The notes under the pieces were generated by a model. The model did no database searches, had not been told where the DNA came from, and saw only the letters and a list, made by a program, of their open reading frames with translations. From Malurus cyaneus samueli (taxonomy: Eukaryota > Chordata > Aves > Passeriformes > Maluridae), in NCBI GenBank assembly GCA_009741485.1, contig CM019216.1:54912918-54976917 (forward strand): a stretch of 64,000 nt of DNA, given 5' to 3'. This document shows, one piece after another, positions 36,017 through 47,830 of the stretch (positions are counted from its first letter, which is position 1; each line of letters opens with the position of its first letter). The position numbers were made by a program, and so were the translations under genes.

Positions 36017-37700
36017 TTACTGAAGAAAACTTCTTCTCCTAATTTTTTTTTTTTTTTTTAAATAGCAGCTTTTGGAAGGAGATTCTTTTTTGTTGGGTTT
36101 TGGATGTTTGTTCATTTGGTTGGTGGGTTTGCTGGGTTTGTATTTTTTTTAAATGTTTCTCCACATTGCTGCATACCATTTATTGTGTGGTATCTTCTTG
36201 AGAGATTTGATCCTCAGGATGAAGGAAATGTTCAGCAATTTTTCCTTGATCTCCTACATCTCAGGGAGCTCCTTGACATTTCAATCTGTATTATTTTTCT
36301 CAGCAGCTAGTGAGGTTTTCAGAAGCTAAAAGTTACCTTCCCCATCACTGAGCTTACCTCTGAAAGGGCAAAATCTATTGAAAGGACTCTATATAGGCAT
36401 GTCACATCCTAGCTTCTCACAGTAATTTTCCCCAATCAATTTTAGTACCTTTTTGAGGGTTTTTTTAAGTGGTTGTTTTTTGGTTGGTTGGTTGGTTTTG
36501 TCAGGCTTTTTTTAAGGAAAATGTGCAGCTAATTCAGTTCAGTGGCAGATGCATCAGTCATTGTGACAAATACCTGTACTCAGTTTTGTATTTGCATTTG
36601 AGGAATACAACTTCAGCATTCTGGGATTGTGCGTGGGATGATTTCCAAGATGATCCTTGAAATTCAGATTTCATATTAGGGATGGAAAGATTGAAAGAAA
36701 CACTTCTGGTCAGAGCAACTAATACTGAAAACGGAGTAAGCATGTGGGGTTTTTTAGTCACAGTGCTATTAGAATGATCCTGAAACGTCTCACTTGTCAA
36801 CATAGAGAAAAAAATATTCCTCTCCATAGATGGTCATATGAGCTGGTGTTTAGATGTGATTTTCAAAATGTTCTGCAGTGGCTCCTCTTCCCTTCCATTT
36901 TCTTCACATGGAAATGAAGGCATGTGAGTAGGGATGGAACTTAATGAAGCAGTTCACTGTTCCATGCCTCTTAAGATGTAACATAGAAAACAGATATAAA
37001 TGAATTTTTATCATCTATCATCAACAGATTAAAACTGTTCATTTTTTTCTAATAATATACTGTAGACCTCATTTCTTCCTATTAAAATTAAAAAAAATCT
37101 AGAATTGTGTTTTAATTGAGATTTTTCTAGTTAAATACTACGTTATTAGTGGGTTATAAACTTAACAAACCTAAATGCATAAATCAGACTTTGCTAGTAC
37201 TTTGCTAGTACATTAGATAAAAACCACGTGAGAATAAACAGGTCATAATTTGCAGGTTCTGCTTAACAGCATGACTTTCAAAAACAGATATATTTTTTAG
37301 AGTGCTGTGTGCAAATTTAGTGGACACAGAAAACACAGCCAATTTGTTTATTTAATGGCATGTGTCAACCAAAAGGAATTTTCAGCTGTTTTTGGATCTT
37401 GTGAACAAGTTGGAATTGTCCCTAAAACTTATGGGATGTTTTTTCAACATTCACAGAAATGTGAATCTTTTTAATAAATGTTAAGAAGAACATGGCATTC
37501 AGAGATGCTGAACCTCTTAAATCATAAGAAAAACAACATAGAGAGTGTAACCCTCTGGATTCCATAAAACATTCTGAAATGTTGACTCTCATTGTAACAT
37601 AACCGTAGTTTACCTACCCATTATATGCTTGCTATAATAATGGAAATCTTGCTTTTGGAATGGGATGAAAAGTTTACAAGTACACTAGACCCTTTTCTAC
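36017..37700. other. Non-coding stretch, nothing recognised
   Basis: Starts with a T-run (about 36,042-36,059). An 11-base tandem duplication, TTTGCTAGTAC twice, lies at 37,190-37,211. No gene or repeat family recognised. Confidence 0.5.
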
Positions 37701-37710
37701 CAGACACTAC

Positions 37711-37740
37711 TTTTTTTTTTTTGTTTTGTTTTGTTTTTTT

Positions 37741-37774
<34 letters not shown>
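37711..37774. repeat. Long T-rich tract
   Basis: 64 bases of T broken only by a few G and one C (TTTTG units, then a T-run of about 32). No retrocopy was identified beside it. Confidence 0.95.
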
Positions 37775-37777
<3 letters not shown>

Positions 37778-38684
37778 TGGCATCCTTTCCTTTGACAAAC
37801 TACCAGAGTTTCATTTCAGGTTAATATATTCTGATTCCATTTTCCTTCTCTATCCAGCCCCATTATTTAATGGAACAGCTTTTTGGAAATTCAGCAGAGA
37901 CAATATTCCACAGCATGAGGCACCCACTTTTAAAATCAGATGGCTTGGAAAACTCACTCATCCAAGCACGCTAATTGGCTGAATGCTCTTGAGTGCTTTA
38001 TCACATTATTTTCAAGGACTGCCCTAAATGCTAGGAAGCAAGCCATGGTTCCGGCGATTAGTGCCAGAAAACTGAATGTTAATTATTGCTGGTCTACAGT
38101 AGTATAGTAGCTGATTATCTGTAACAAATTTCAGAAATAGACTGTTGAAAGAGCTAATTAAAATCCAATTATTTATATTATGAATTTCCGATCAATTCAG
38201 TACAAAGGTTGATCACACATTCTTTTATAGTGTCGGAATAGCATGGAAAATTATCAGTTTATTACAGAGATTTTACCAACGCAGTAGAGAAGGTTGTGGT
38301 AATGACATTACATAGGATGGGAAAAATAAATAATAGGAATTAATTTCATTTGTGAGAGCAGAAATTTCTGAACAAATTTTCTTCTTTCTGAAAGATTATA
38401 CTTTTCTAAAGGTTGACTTCTGACAAAAGCAACATAAATATATTTTCAAATTTTTTCCTTTTATATTAAATTTCACCTGTTTACCAAATTATTATTGCAA
38501 ATCACTACACATAAATTGCCATGTATTTTCAACAATCTGAGACCATAAATCTTTATTTTAAATGTTTATTTGATCTAAACTCGATTACCCACTCTTATTA
38601 TAATTACCATTATTCTTATATTTTATTTCAGTTCTTAAGCTGATCTTTTCTCAACCCATAGGTTTTAATTTTTTTTTTTTTCGT
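37775..38684. other. Non-coding stretch, nothing recognised
   Basis: AT-rich, with no open frame or repeat that I recognise. Confidence 0.5.
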
Positions 38685-38768
38685 TTGTCCTCCCCATCCC
38701 ATCTGGGGGTAGTATGAGTAAGCAACTCCAAGGCCTTTAGTTTCTGTCTGGGGTTAAATCATGACAAC
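38685..38768 (+). mobile_element. LTR 3'-end fragment, same family as the solo LTR at 23 kb
   Basis: TCCCCATCCCATCTGGGGG, then a short diverged block, then GTCTGGGGTTAAATCATGACA. This is the last 80 or so bases of the avian LTR whose plus-sense end reads GGGGTTAAACCACAACA. It is truncated at its 5' side next to a T-run. It is shorter and more diverged than the copy at 23,099-23,689. Confidence 0.6.
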
Positions 38769-41700
38769 CTGATACCCAATCCATTTGTATTTGTCAGTCA
38801 CTTCCAACCAAAGCAGGCTATTTTAAGGAAGCAGATGAGGAAAAAGAAACTCATGGCAAACCTAATGGCCTTAATGAAGTACTGTCAGGTGAATAAGGCT
38901 ATCTCCAAACGGAGTTGAGGGATCCTATTTCAGGTTTTTACCACTGAGCACTTTAAAAATGAATTGCAAGACAGTCAGACTTGAATGCTGTGGGTAGTCC
39001 TAAAAGAGAGATGTATTTTCTATTGTTTTACCTAAGAAGTCATTACAAACATAATCTTGTAGTGAAATTCCACATACATTTTTATGTTTTTCCTAATTAG
39101 ACTCATGACATATTTAGGGCTCTGTGCTATCCCAGTACCTTAGACTATTGCCTAATTCATCAAGTGAACAGGCAAAACACCTTCAGAAATTTTTTTTTTT
39201 AATCATTTAACATTGTTCTACTGAAAACAAAATGTCTTTTGAGACACTGGTTTTGGTAACATATTCAAGGAAAATCTTCTCTGAGTTCAGCATACAGCCT
39301 CCAGCCTGTTCCCAGGGGAAAAAAGAAAACTTGCATGAAAAAAAAAGAGCCTTTTGATCACAAGTGGAGTCATTGCTATGATTCCTTTTTTATTTTTTTT
39401 TTGTAAATCTTCTGAAAGCTTTACTTTTAGGTTGATGTAATATGCACAAAACTTCTGAAGCCTCAAAAATTTTGCAGTAAGGGACTCTCAGTGTCAGGCC
39501 CCCATTATCATTCATCCCATCACACCAAAACAGCACTACCGGACTAAATGCCTCCCTACAAACTCTGACTCCAAAGACCTCAATGGAAGTTCATGGAATA
39601 AAAGGCAGAAGGGCTGATGTTACCTGAGCATGCTAAATTTATCTTTTCAGCGGAGCTCTGCACAATTTTACATGAACAATTTACTCTCTCTGTTCTCTGG
39701 AAGATTGCTTCATCAGAGAAGCACTCTGGTGAAGGGCTGTGGGTGACTCACATAGGCTCTGTAAGGTGATGGTAACAGCATGTACCCACAGATATAAAAT
39801 CAGCAGTGAAATGCTTCTCTTAAGGCAATGTTATTCTGTCTCTGAAAGTATTTCTCATTATGATAGTAATCCCATCAACAGTACCAGATCTTTTTTTATT
39901 TGTTCCTTTATTTTTTTTGGAAATTAATCAATGTAACTTTTAGTGCTAGATCTAATGATTTTATCAATGTCGAGGATTCTCCTATGGTTCTCAGGCACTT
40001 TCTCTGCAATGCTATAAAATCTGCTTAAAATACAAATCTAATGATAGGGACATCAGCGTACAGACTTTGCTGTTTGTTTGAGAAGCAGGACTGAGAAGAT
40101 CAGCAAGTTATTTAGATGTGGGTATAATTCCTACATGGGAGAAATGAGAATATTACACTGCATATCTGTCCTATAGGGGATTCAATAATTATAAGCACTG
40201 GTTTCTTACAGATATGTAAAAACCGTGTTCTTCATGAGATCACACAGAAATTTCTTTGCTATAGTACCCTGAATCATATCCTTAAATTTTGGTAAATAAA
40301 GATTATGAACTTTATAGAAGTCTAAATTTTTCTACAGTTTGTTGAATAGGTTAAAGACAAGTTACTGTTACTGAGAATCAGGCAATTCATATGTAAACAT
40401 TCACTATTATGTTGAAAACCATAATTTAGTATCATGGTTTCTCTATACTTGATGTTGCCTGAGTGATTCAGATGACCCAGTATATTCAACATTTACTATT
40501 TAATGATAATTACTGCATGATATCTGCAATACTAACAACCCTGAGAGACTTACATTTCTCTGAGTATTAGAGCATAAAGGACTTCTGAAAATAGAATTTA
40601 ACCTTCTAAACTGGAACCACCTGCAATGATAAGAATAATACACAAATAAATTGACAATAAATATTTATTTATTGATACTTTTATGAAAGATAAAAACTGG
40701 TAAATTGCCCTATGGCTTCAACATAATGATTACCATTGTGCAAGTGAATGGTTTATCATTAAAATCAATCTTTTGGGCCAAATGAGTCATTCAAAAGATT
40801 AGACAGTCACCTGCTTCCTTCAGGAGAGGGTTTAGTAGGCTTAAATCGGGCAAACATCAGTGCTCTCATGAAAAACACTATAAAAGCACCAAGTATAATA
40901 ATACAACTAGAGACTGGAAGACAGAAGTTAGGATAAAAATGTGTATTATATAAATTATAAATAAAAATGCATATTATATAAAGTGAAATACCTTTTATTT
41001 AGTTCAATCCTTCTTTCTGTAACATGGTTTACTTCCTGAGTAGACCCTAACTAACACTAGTTGTGATACTCTGGAAGTCTTGTTGACTTAGCTGATAAAG
41101 TATAATGTTGCCTTTCATAAAATGAAATTCAATGTATATACTCTAATATTTTTAAGGATAAATTACATTTACTTGAACAATTTCAGTGATCAATAATAGA
41201 ATACAAGTGTTCAGATATTTATTGGTACCTTCTTTTTGCACATCTGTGAAATTCTCTATCTTCCTCTTATCCAGTCATCAAGCTTTGCTATATCTCATTC
41301 TGCTGTTACAATTATTTATTGCCAAAGTTATTTTAAGATATTATTATTAATGTCTATAGGTAATCTTACTCTGTGATAGTCCTGCATGTCCTAATTCCAT
41401 ATGTTTTTAATCCTTGACGAAAGTTTTTGTTTCTCAGTCCTTTAACCATCTTTGTGGATTTTCTAAAAGTTTCCCCCAATGTAGCAATATTCTTTCCTTG
41501 AAATGCAGGTATCAAAAAATGAAGACAGCAACTATATCTGAATTAAATACAGAGATAAGACTTCTAGTTCTAACCCCTTTTCTTGGAAATTAACTGGGAT
41601 TATAAAAACTTGTAATTTTTTTTATGAACTACATTGATTGATCTGCTAACCTTTTTTTTAATTGAGTCCAGATTGAACAGTTCTATTTTATATTCATGAA

Positions 41701-44640
41701 CAAAATCAGAATGAAAGGGCCCATCACTAGTCAGAGAATTTTTATTTATACTTCCCAGTTATTGGAACAACACTGTTTTTCTTCCAAATCTTTGTAATTT
41801 GCTTTTCTCCTAAAATACTGAAAAAATCAGCATTTATAATTATCAAAGTTCTCGATCAGACCTTTAAAAAAATGTAGGCCTACTCTTCCAAAACGATTAT
41901 AACTCCATGCTAAGTGGGAGAATCTTTCTCTCCGGAGCTTCAGGCCATTATCCTTGAGGATTATAAACTGTTCTTTTTTTTTTTTTCTCATGTGACTCAT
42001 ATTGACTTAATTTCTATCATCAGACAAGCAGAGAAATTCTCGCAATAAATTTATTTCAAAATTCTAGAAAAATAATTGCTTAGTGGTAAGTCATATCTTT
42101 CAAGCAGCTTTCAGAAATTTATTATCACTAGAAGTGATGTTAATGCCACCAGAATTATGAAAATGACTGCATATTTCAATACATGAAGCTCTTAGTCAAA
42201 GAAGTAACTGGAAATTTATCTGTTAAAAAACAAAACAAATCTAAAACATACATTTTATGTGAAAAAGAAAATCAAAATGGAGATATTAACTCAAGTATTT
42301 AACAAAACTTATGCACAATTTAACACTAAATCGTGTAACATATTCACAGGCATTAACAAATCCCACAGAAACATAAGAATTCCTAGTTTATTTCTATCTG
42401 AAAAGAAAATATTTCAGGCTAAAACAATAGTTTCTTAGCCAAAGTTGAGGCAGATAGGACCAGCTGTATATCACATTTTTAGTAACACTGAAAAGAGTAG
42501 GCTGGTTAGAAAATGTCTCTAAGAAATTACAACACAATCACTTCTAACGGAGTACTTTTAAGTAAAGGAATGTTTCAAAACTATTTCATGGAGTTTATCA
42601 TGTTATAAAAGTATATCATAGAGAGTTTATAATGCTCTGATGGTCTCAGCAAGTCCTTAGTTATAAACACAATGAAAATGCTCTTGAAATCCAGGTTACC
42701 CTACAGTGGTGCATCAAGATTGCTAAGTGCTCTTGATGTGGTCACCTTCTAATATTCTTAAATGCTGGGCAAGTTTTTTTAACGGGTCACAGAGAATAAC
42801 TTCTTAGATATCAGGACCAAGAAAATTATTTTTCTTCACCAAGTTCAAGATGCTTGTTTGGTTCCTGAATCAGTAATCAGTAGATCAGTAGTTGTAATGA
42901 CCAGAACTCAAAAGTTCTTTTTTTTTTTCTGCCAGATGAAAAATTATTGCTGGGACTTACAAATTACCTGTGTATAACTCTCATTTATAGAAATATGAAC
43001 ATGTAGCACCAAAGCTTTCCTGGTATTCTACAATGAAATCCTCTAAGGATCACGACTATTTTACAAGCCTAATTTCCTCTAAATCAGCAATAATTGCTTA
43101 ACAATTTTTAAATATTAAATCAGAAGGCAGAAATAATGGGAGGATCTGGATAAGATAACTAAAAAAATAATGATTCAAGCTGAGCACTTGATACTCAATG
43201 TCTGTCCTTTAAAAAAAAAAGTTCCTTCAGCTTAGGAAAATTCAGTCATGATGCAAGTTCACACAAGTATCTGAGTATGAAAATATGCAGATATGTACCC
43301 ACTGGGATTTTCAAGAGGAGTTAAGTGCATAGAGGTTCTTGCAAGTAACAACAGCAACATTTCTCCAAGGAAGATAAGTGCATTTTTATAAAATTTATCT
43401 CTAATTGCTTAAGTGTCTTACAAAGCTGAGCAAAGCTGCAACTAAAGTTGAGTAAAAATTACCTCAAAAAGCATTAAAAGCTAATTTTTTTTAGTGTCTC
43501 AGTAAGTAGACACAGCTAAAACCACTTTAGACGTTAATCTGCTCATACATTAAACCCTTTCCTGATGGTGTAATGCACTGTTATATGCTGCTGTTCTCAT
43601 CATGCTTTTCTGCCTTTCAAACAAAATAAGCAAAATCAAATTCCTAAAAGATTTCAAAGGACTTTTTTTTTAGGTTTCTGGCCCTCAGTGGACTTTGTTT
43701 AAGTAACAAAAAATCAATAAAAGTTTCCTGTTGGAAAGGTGTTATCCTTGAGAAAGAGTGAAATTTTTCAGTCAATGTGACTTTTCTTATTCTCCTGAGA
43801 GAAACAGAGGTATGGTTGCAATAATTATTCTGCTTAATAAGGTTTTTTATTTTTAAAAACTTTTTTTTAAATAAATGACCAATTTTAATCTAGGGACAGA
43901 TCTACATTCAAATTGTGACAGAGGAAAATTTCAAATTTTTCACTCTCTCCTTTTTCTACATACCCTCTCCCCTTTATGATTAAGTAATACTGCTGGACCC
44001 TGTGTTCAAAAGTGAATGAAACAGGGGTCATTTAAAGACCACAGAATATCAGGAGTTTTTCAGAAGCATTAGTAGACTATATCTTCAGCCAACTTTTTAA
44101 GGGCTTTGACAAGTGTGACTTGGCTCTTTTGAAAGGGCAGTAGTGCTGAATATCATTGTCATTGCCATTATCACTAGAAATGTGTGCTCACAGGTGCAAA
44201 AAAAAAGTTGCATGATCACATTTAGGAACTCAGAATCAGGCAGAAGCAGACAACTTCTGAAAGTACCATATCCATAGAGTGCCTCAGCTGCTACCTGCAC
44301 TAGGATGTAGCACCACAGACAAATCATCCCTTTTTGCCATTTTCATTGTCATGACATGAATTATAGATGAGGCAATAATTCTTTCTCCATATTAATTGGG
44401 GTTGCCTTGCTGTTACAGTCATGCTGACCAAACAACCATGTTGTTCCAAGTATCCTTACAAGGAAAGCAGTAAATTCAAGGTTATCTTGCTTCCTGAATA
44501 AAATTGGAATGGGTGTTGGTGCACAGATGCACAGCCACATGTAGTAGCTTCTTCAATCTCAACACCTGAATCTCTCTGATTTTTATACATTAGATGAAAT
44601 GTCACTGTGCTAGAGTTGGAGCTCTTTCTTAATGGAGCTG
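38769..44640. other. Six-kilobase non-coding stretch, nothing recognised
   Basis: Very AT-rich with almost no open frames above 60 codons (one of 62 codons at 39,739-39,927 is not protein-like). T-runs occur near 39,400, 41,975 and 42,921. No repeat family or RNA gene recognised. The lack of recognisable transposons over this length is itself notable. Confidence 0.5.
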
Positions 44641-44641
44641 C

Positions 44642-44691
44642 TATATAGGATAAATATATACTATGCATTTAGTGTGTATTTATCCTATGTA
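44642..44691. repeat. AT-rich hairpin
   Basis: An inverted repeat with a stem of about 21 base pairs: AGGATAAATATATACT (44,647-44,662) pairs with AGTGTGTATTTATCCT (44,671-44,686) through two wobble positions, with further pairing outward and an 8-base loop. Surrounding DNA is AT-rich. Function unknown. Confidence 0.6.
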
Positions 44692-44789
44692 TATTGATTA
44701 TATATGTTATAGATACATATAATTACATATTATAATAAATATCTCAAATTGAATTCAGTGACTGAGGAGGATGTGACCAAGAATCATTT

Positions 44790-46757
44790 CCTTTAGGCTC
44801 AAGAATGTATCCTGATGCAAGAAATGCATCCTGATCAGCAAAAAAATCAGGCAAAGGGGACAAGATGAATAAAGAACTCCTGCTATTACCCAGGCATAAG
44901 CAAAAAACACACAGGAGATGGAAGCAGGGTCAGGCCACTTGGAAAGAATAAAGAGAGGCTGTCAGAGTGAGCAGAAATGAGACAAGGAAGACCAAGTCGC
45001 CTCTGGAGTTAAACTGAGCCAAGGATGTCAAGGACATCAAGAAAAGCTTTTTCAAGTACATCAATAACAAGAGGAAAACAAAGGATTACAATGAAGGGGG
45101 AGAGTTAATGAATGCCTTCTTCTCATTGTTCTTCATTGGTAATACCAGCCCTCAAGCATCTCTGGCCCAGAAGAACAGAGTGAAGGAATGTTAGAAGGAA
45201 GATTCCCTTGGCTCAGGAAAATTGGTTTAGAGAACACCTGGCCAAATGTGACATCCACAAGTGCATGGGCCCTGATGGGATGCATTTACAAGAGCTGAGG
45301 ATGTTGGTAGATACCATACTGAGGCTGCTCAAGATCATCTTTGAAAGGCTGTGGCAGTCAGAAGAGGTTCCTAAGGAATGGAAGAAAGCAAATGTCATCC
45401 TGGTCTTCAGAAAGGGCAATAAGGAGGACACAGACAGCTGCTGTCCAGTCAGTCTCGTCTCAGTCCCTGGAGAGAAGATTGAGTGCCTCATTCTGGAGGC
45501 TGTTTCTATCCACATAAAGAACAAGAAGGTGATCAGCAGTAGTCAGTGTGGATTCACAAAATGTAAACCATGTTTGATGAACATAGTTGCCTTCTACAAT
45601 GAAACAACTCCCTGAGCAGATGAAAGGAGAGCTGTTACTATTGTCTACCTTAACTTCAGCAAGGTTTTTGACACTGTCTCTCACAATATCCTGATAGACA
45701 AACTCAGGAAATGTGGATTTCAGTGTTCCAGTGAGGTGGATTAAGAGCTGAGTAAAAGCAGATCCCAGGAGGTCACAATCTGTGGCACAGGGTCTAGCTG
45801 GAGGTTTGTCACTAGTGGTGTCCCATTACATTTTATTCTGGGTACAGTATTGCTTAACTTGACTTCAGTGAGTGTCAGTGACTTGGACAAAGGGATAGAT
45901 GCCTCCTGGGAGATTTTGCTGATGACACAAAGCAGGGAGGAATGGCCAATACCCCAGGGGGCTGTGCAGCCCTTCAGAAGGACCTCGAGAGGCTGGAGAG
46001 AAGGCAGAGAAGAACTGTTTGAAGTTCAGCAAAGGCCAATGCAGGGTCCTGCCCTGGGGGAAGAATAACCTGCACCGGCACAGGCTGGGAACTGACCTGC
46101 TGGGAAGCAGCTCTGCAGAGAAGGAACGGGGGATCCTGGTGGACACCAAGCTGTCCATGAGCCAGCAGCGTGGCCTTGTGGCCAAGGCCAGTGGCATCCT
46201 GGGTGCATTAGGGAGAGCACTGCCAGCAGGTCAAGGGGGGAGATCTGACCCTCTGCTGAGCCCTGCTGAGGCCACATCTGGAGAGTTGTGTCCAGCTCTG
46301 GGCTACTCAGCAGAGAGACATGGAGCCCTTGGAGCAGATCCTGGAGAGGGCAATGAAGATGATTAAGGGACAGGAGTACACCATTTACAAGGAAAGGTGG
46401 AGGGAACTTGGTCTGTTCAGCCTGGAGAAGAGACAACTGAGAGATGCATTCATCAATGTGTATAAATTTGTAAAAGAATGGTGCCAAGAGGATGCTTCCA
46501 TGCTCTTCTTGGTGATCCCAAACAATAGGACAAGAGGCAACATGAGGAATAACTTCTGTACTCTTTGGGTGACTGAGCACTGGAACAGATTGTCTAGAGA
46601 TGTTGTGACGTCTTCCCTGCTGGAGATACTCAAGAATTGTCTGGACGCAATCCTGTGCCATGTGCTCTAGGATATTCCTGCTTGAGCAGGGACATTGACC
46701 AGATGACCAACTGTGGCCCCTTCCAGCCTGACCCATTCTTTGATTCAGTGATTCTCT
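44790..46757 (+). mobile_element. CR1 LINE, most of ORF2 reverse transcriptase plus 3' end (copy B)
   Basis: About 2 kb of CR1 ORF2. Reading in order: the pre-RT linker (VKDIKKSFFKYINNKRK type, near 45,020-45,075); the finger region open from 45,208 to 45,615, with KCMGPDGMHLQELR, FERLWQSEEVPKEWKKANV and SSQCGFTKCKPCL; palm motif A at about 45,640-45,690, where the usual D of YLDFSKAFD is N (AAC at 45,652-45,654); the FADD box (45,915-45,926), shifted out of frame as in copy A; KLSMSQQ; MKMIKGQEY; and ELGLFSLEKRQLRDAF. It ends with a CCCATTCTTTGATTCAGTGA tail. It is inactive: 5'-truncated, with stops, a frameshift and a lost catalytic Asp. The 236-codon minus-strand frame across it is an antisense shadow. 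Confidence 0.93.
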
Positions 46758-46879
46758 AACATCCTAAAAGTTCATTGTCTGATCTAAAATGCCTACAGCT
46801 CTCCCCATAGTCTTTGGAGAATCTAGGGTGTCTCCTGAAAAGCATTGCTTGTATTTTAGCCACCAGTTTTAGTACTGGA

Positions 46880-47830
46880 TGAGCGTGAGTGTTTGTTTTG
46901 CATGGGTTTTGGTAGCAGGTGGGCACAGAGATGGCTTCTGTGAGATGCTGTTAGAAGCTTCCACCATGTCCAGCAAAGCCAATCCCTGATGGCTCTGAAG
47001 ATGGGCATGCCACTGGCCAAGCCTGGGCCATTTAGAGATGTCAGTAACACCTCTGTGATAACTACTTAAGAAGAAAACCAAAACAAAGGAGATAGTTTTT
47101 CTCTAGCCAAAGAAGAGGAGGAGGTGAGAACATGTGAGGGGAACAACATGGAGACACCATGGTCAGTGAATAAGGAGGGGAAGAGGTGCTCCAGGTGCCA
47201 GAGCCGAGATTCCTCTGCACGCCGGCGTGAGGACCATGGTGAAACGGGTTGTCCCCCTGCAGTCCATGGGATCTGTGGGGAATGCAGAGACCCACCTACA
47301 GCCCGTGGAGAAGGTGCCCACATCAGAGTGGGTGGATACCTGGAGGAGGCTGTGATCCAGTGGGAGATCTGGTGGAGAGAGAGGGCTCCTGCTTCCAGGC
47401 TGGAGCAGGGTGTCCTTGGAGGACTGAACCCTACAGACAAGTGACCCATGCTGCACCAGTTTTGGGAGGACTGTTTGCCCTTGGGAGGAACCTGCGTTGC
47501 AGCAGTTTTGGGACTACCGCTGCTCATGAGAGTGGAACCACGTTGGAGAAGTTCATGGAGGACTGTCTCCTGTGGAAGGGGCCCCATGGTGCAGCAGGGA
47601 AAGAAGGTCTTGGTGATAAACTGATCAAAACCCCCCATGCCCTGTACTCTGAACTGTTGGTTGAAAGGAAGGAGGGGCTGGGGGAAGAAAAAGTATCTTT
47701 AAGGGCTTATTTACTTCTCCTTATCCTCCTCTGACTCTGTTGGTAATAATAAATTCACTTTGACTCCTCATTTGAGCCTGTTTTCCCTTGGAGTGTTTTC
47801 TCTCAGTACTTAGCTCAAATGGGGTGGTGT
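46880..47830 (+). mobile_element. LTR of a second avian endogenous-retrovirus family, 3'-truncated
   Basis: From memory, this follows a long avian ERV LTR that has internal imperfect repeats of the type 'CCACGCTGGAGCAG...CCCGTGG'. Visible pieces are GTTTTGGTAGCAGGTGGG, GATGGCTTCTGTGAGATGCT, CTTCCACCATGTCCAGCAAA, a weak TATA-like TACTTAAGAAG (about 47,062), several GGAGCAG/CCCGTGGA units at 47,250-47,600, GGAGGACTGTCTCC, a poly(A) signal AATAAA (47,748-47,753) and GAGCCTGTTTTCCC. The usual 3' end of the LTR is missing. No internal retroviral genes are present. Open frames of up to 190 codons here are by-products of the internal repeats. Confidence 0.7.

Noticed and set aside
37711..37774. Long T-tracts (also at 14,971, 51,087, 54,801 and 61,647) as tails of minus-strand processed pseudogenes
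   Set aside because: No coding-like sequence precedes any of them on the minus strand, and simple homopolymer expansion is enough to explain them.
46026..46736. Minus-strand open frame of 236 codons, the longest in the window
   Set aside because: It is the antisense of the CR1 reverse-transcriptase region (copy B); the protein-like motifs are all on the plus strand.
47066..47734. Open frames of 190 codons (minus) and 161 codons (plus)
   Set aside because: Both lie within an ERV LTR rich in imperfect internal repeats and have no retroviral protein motifs.
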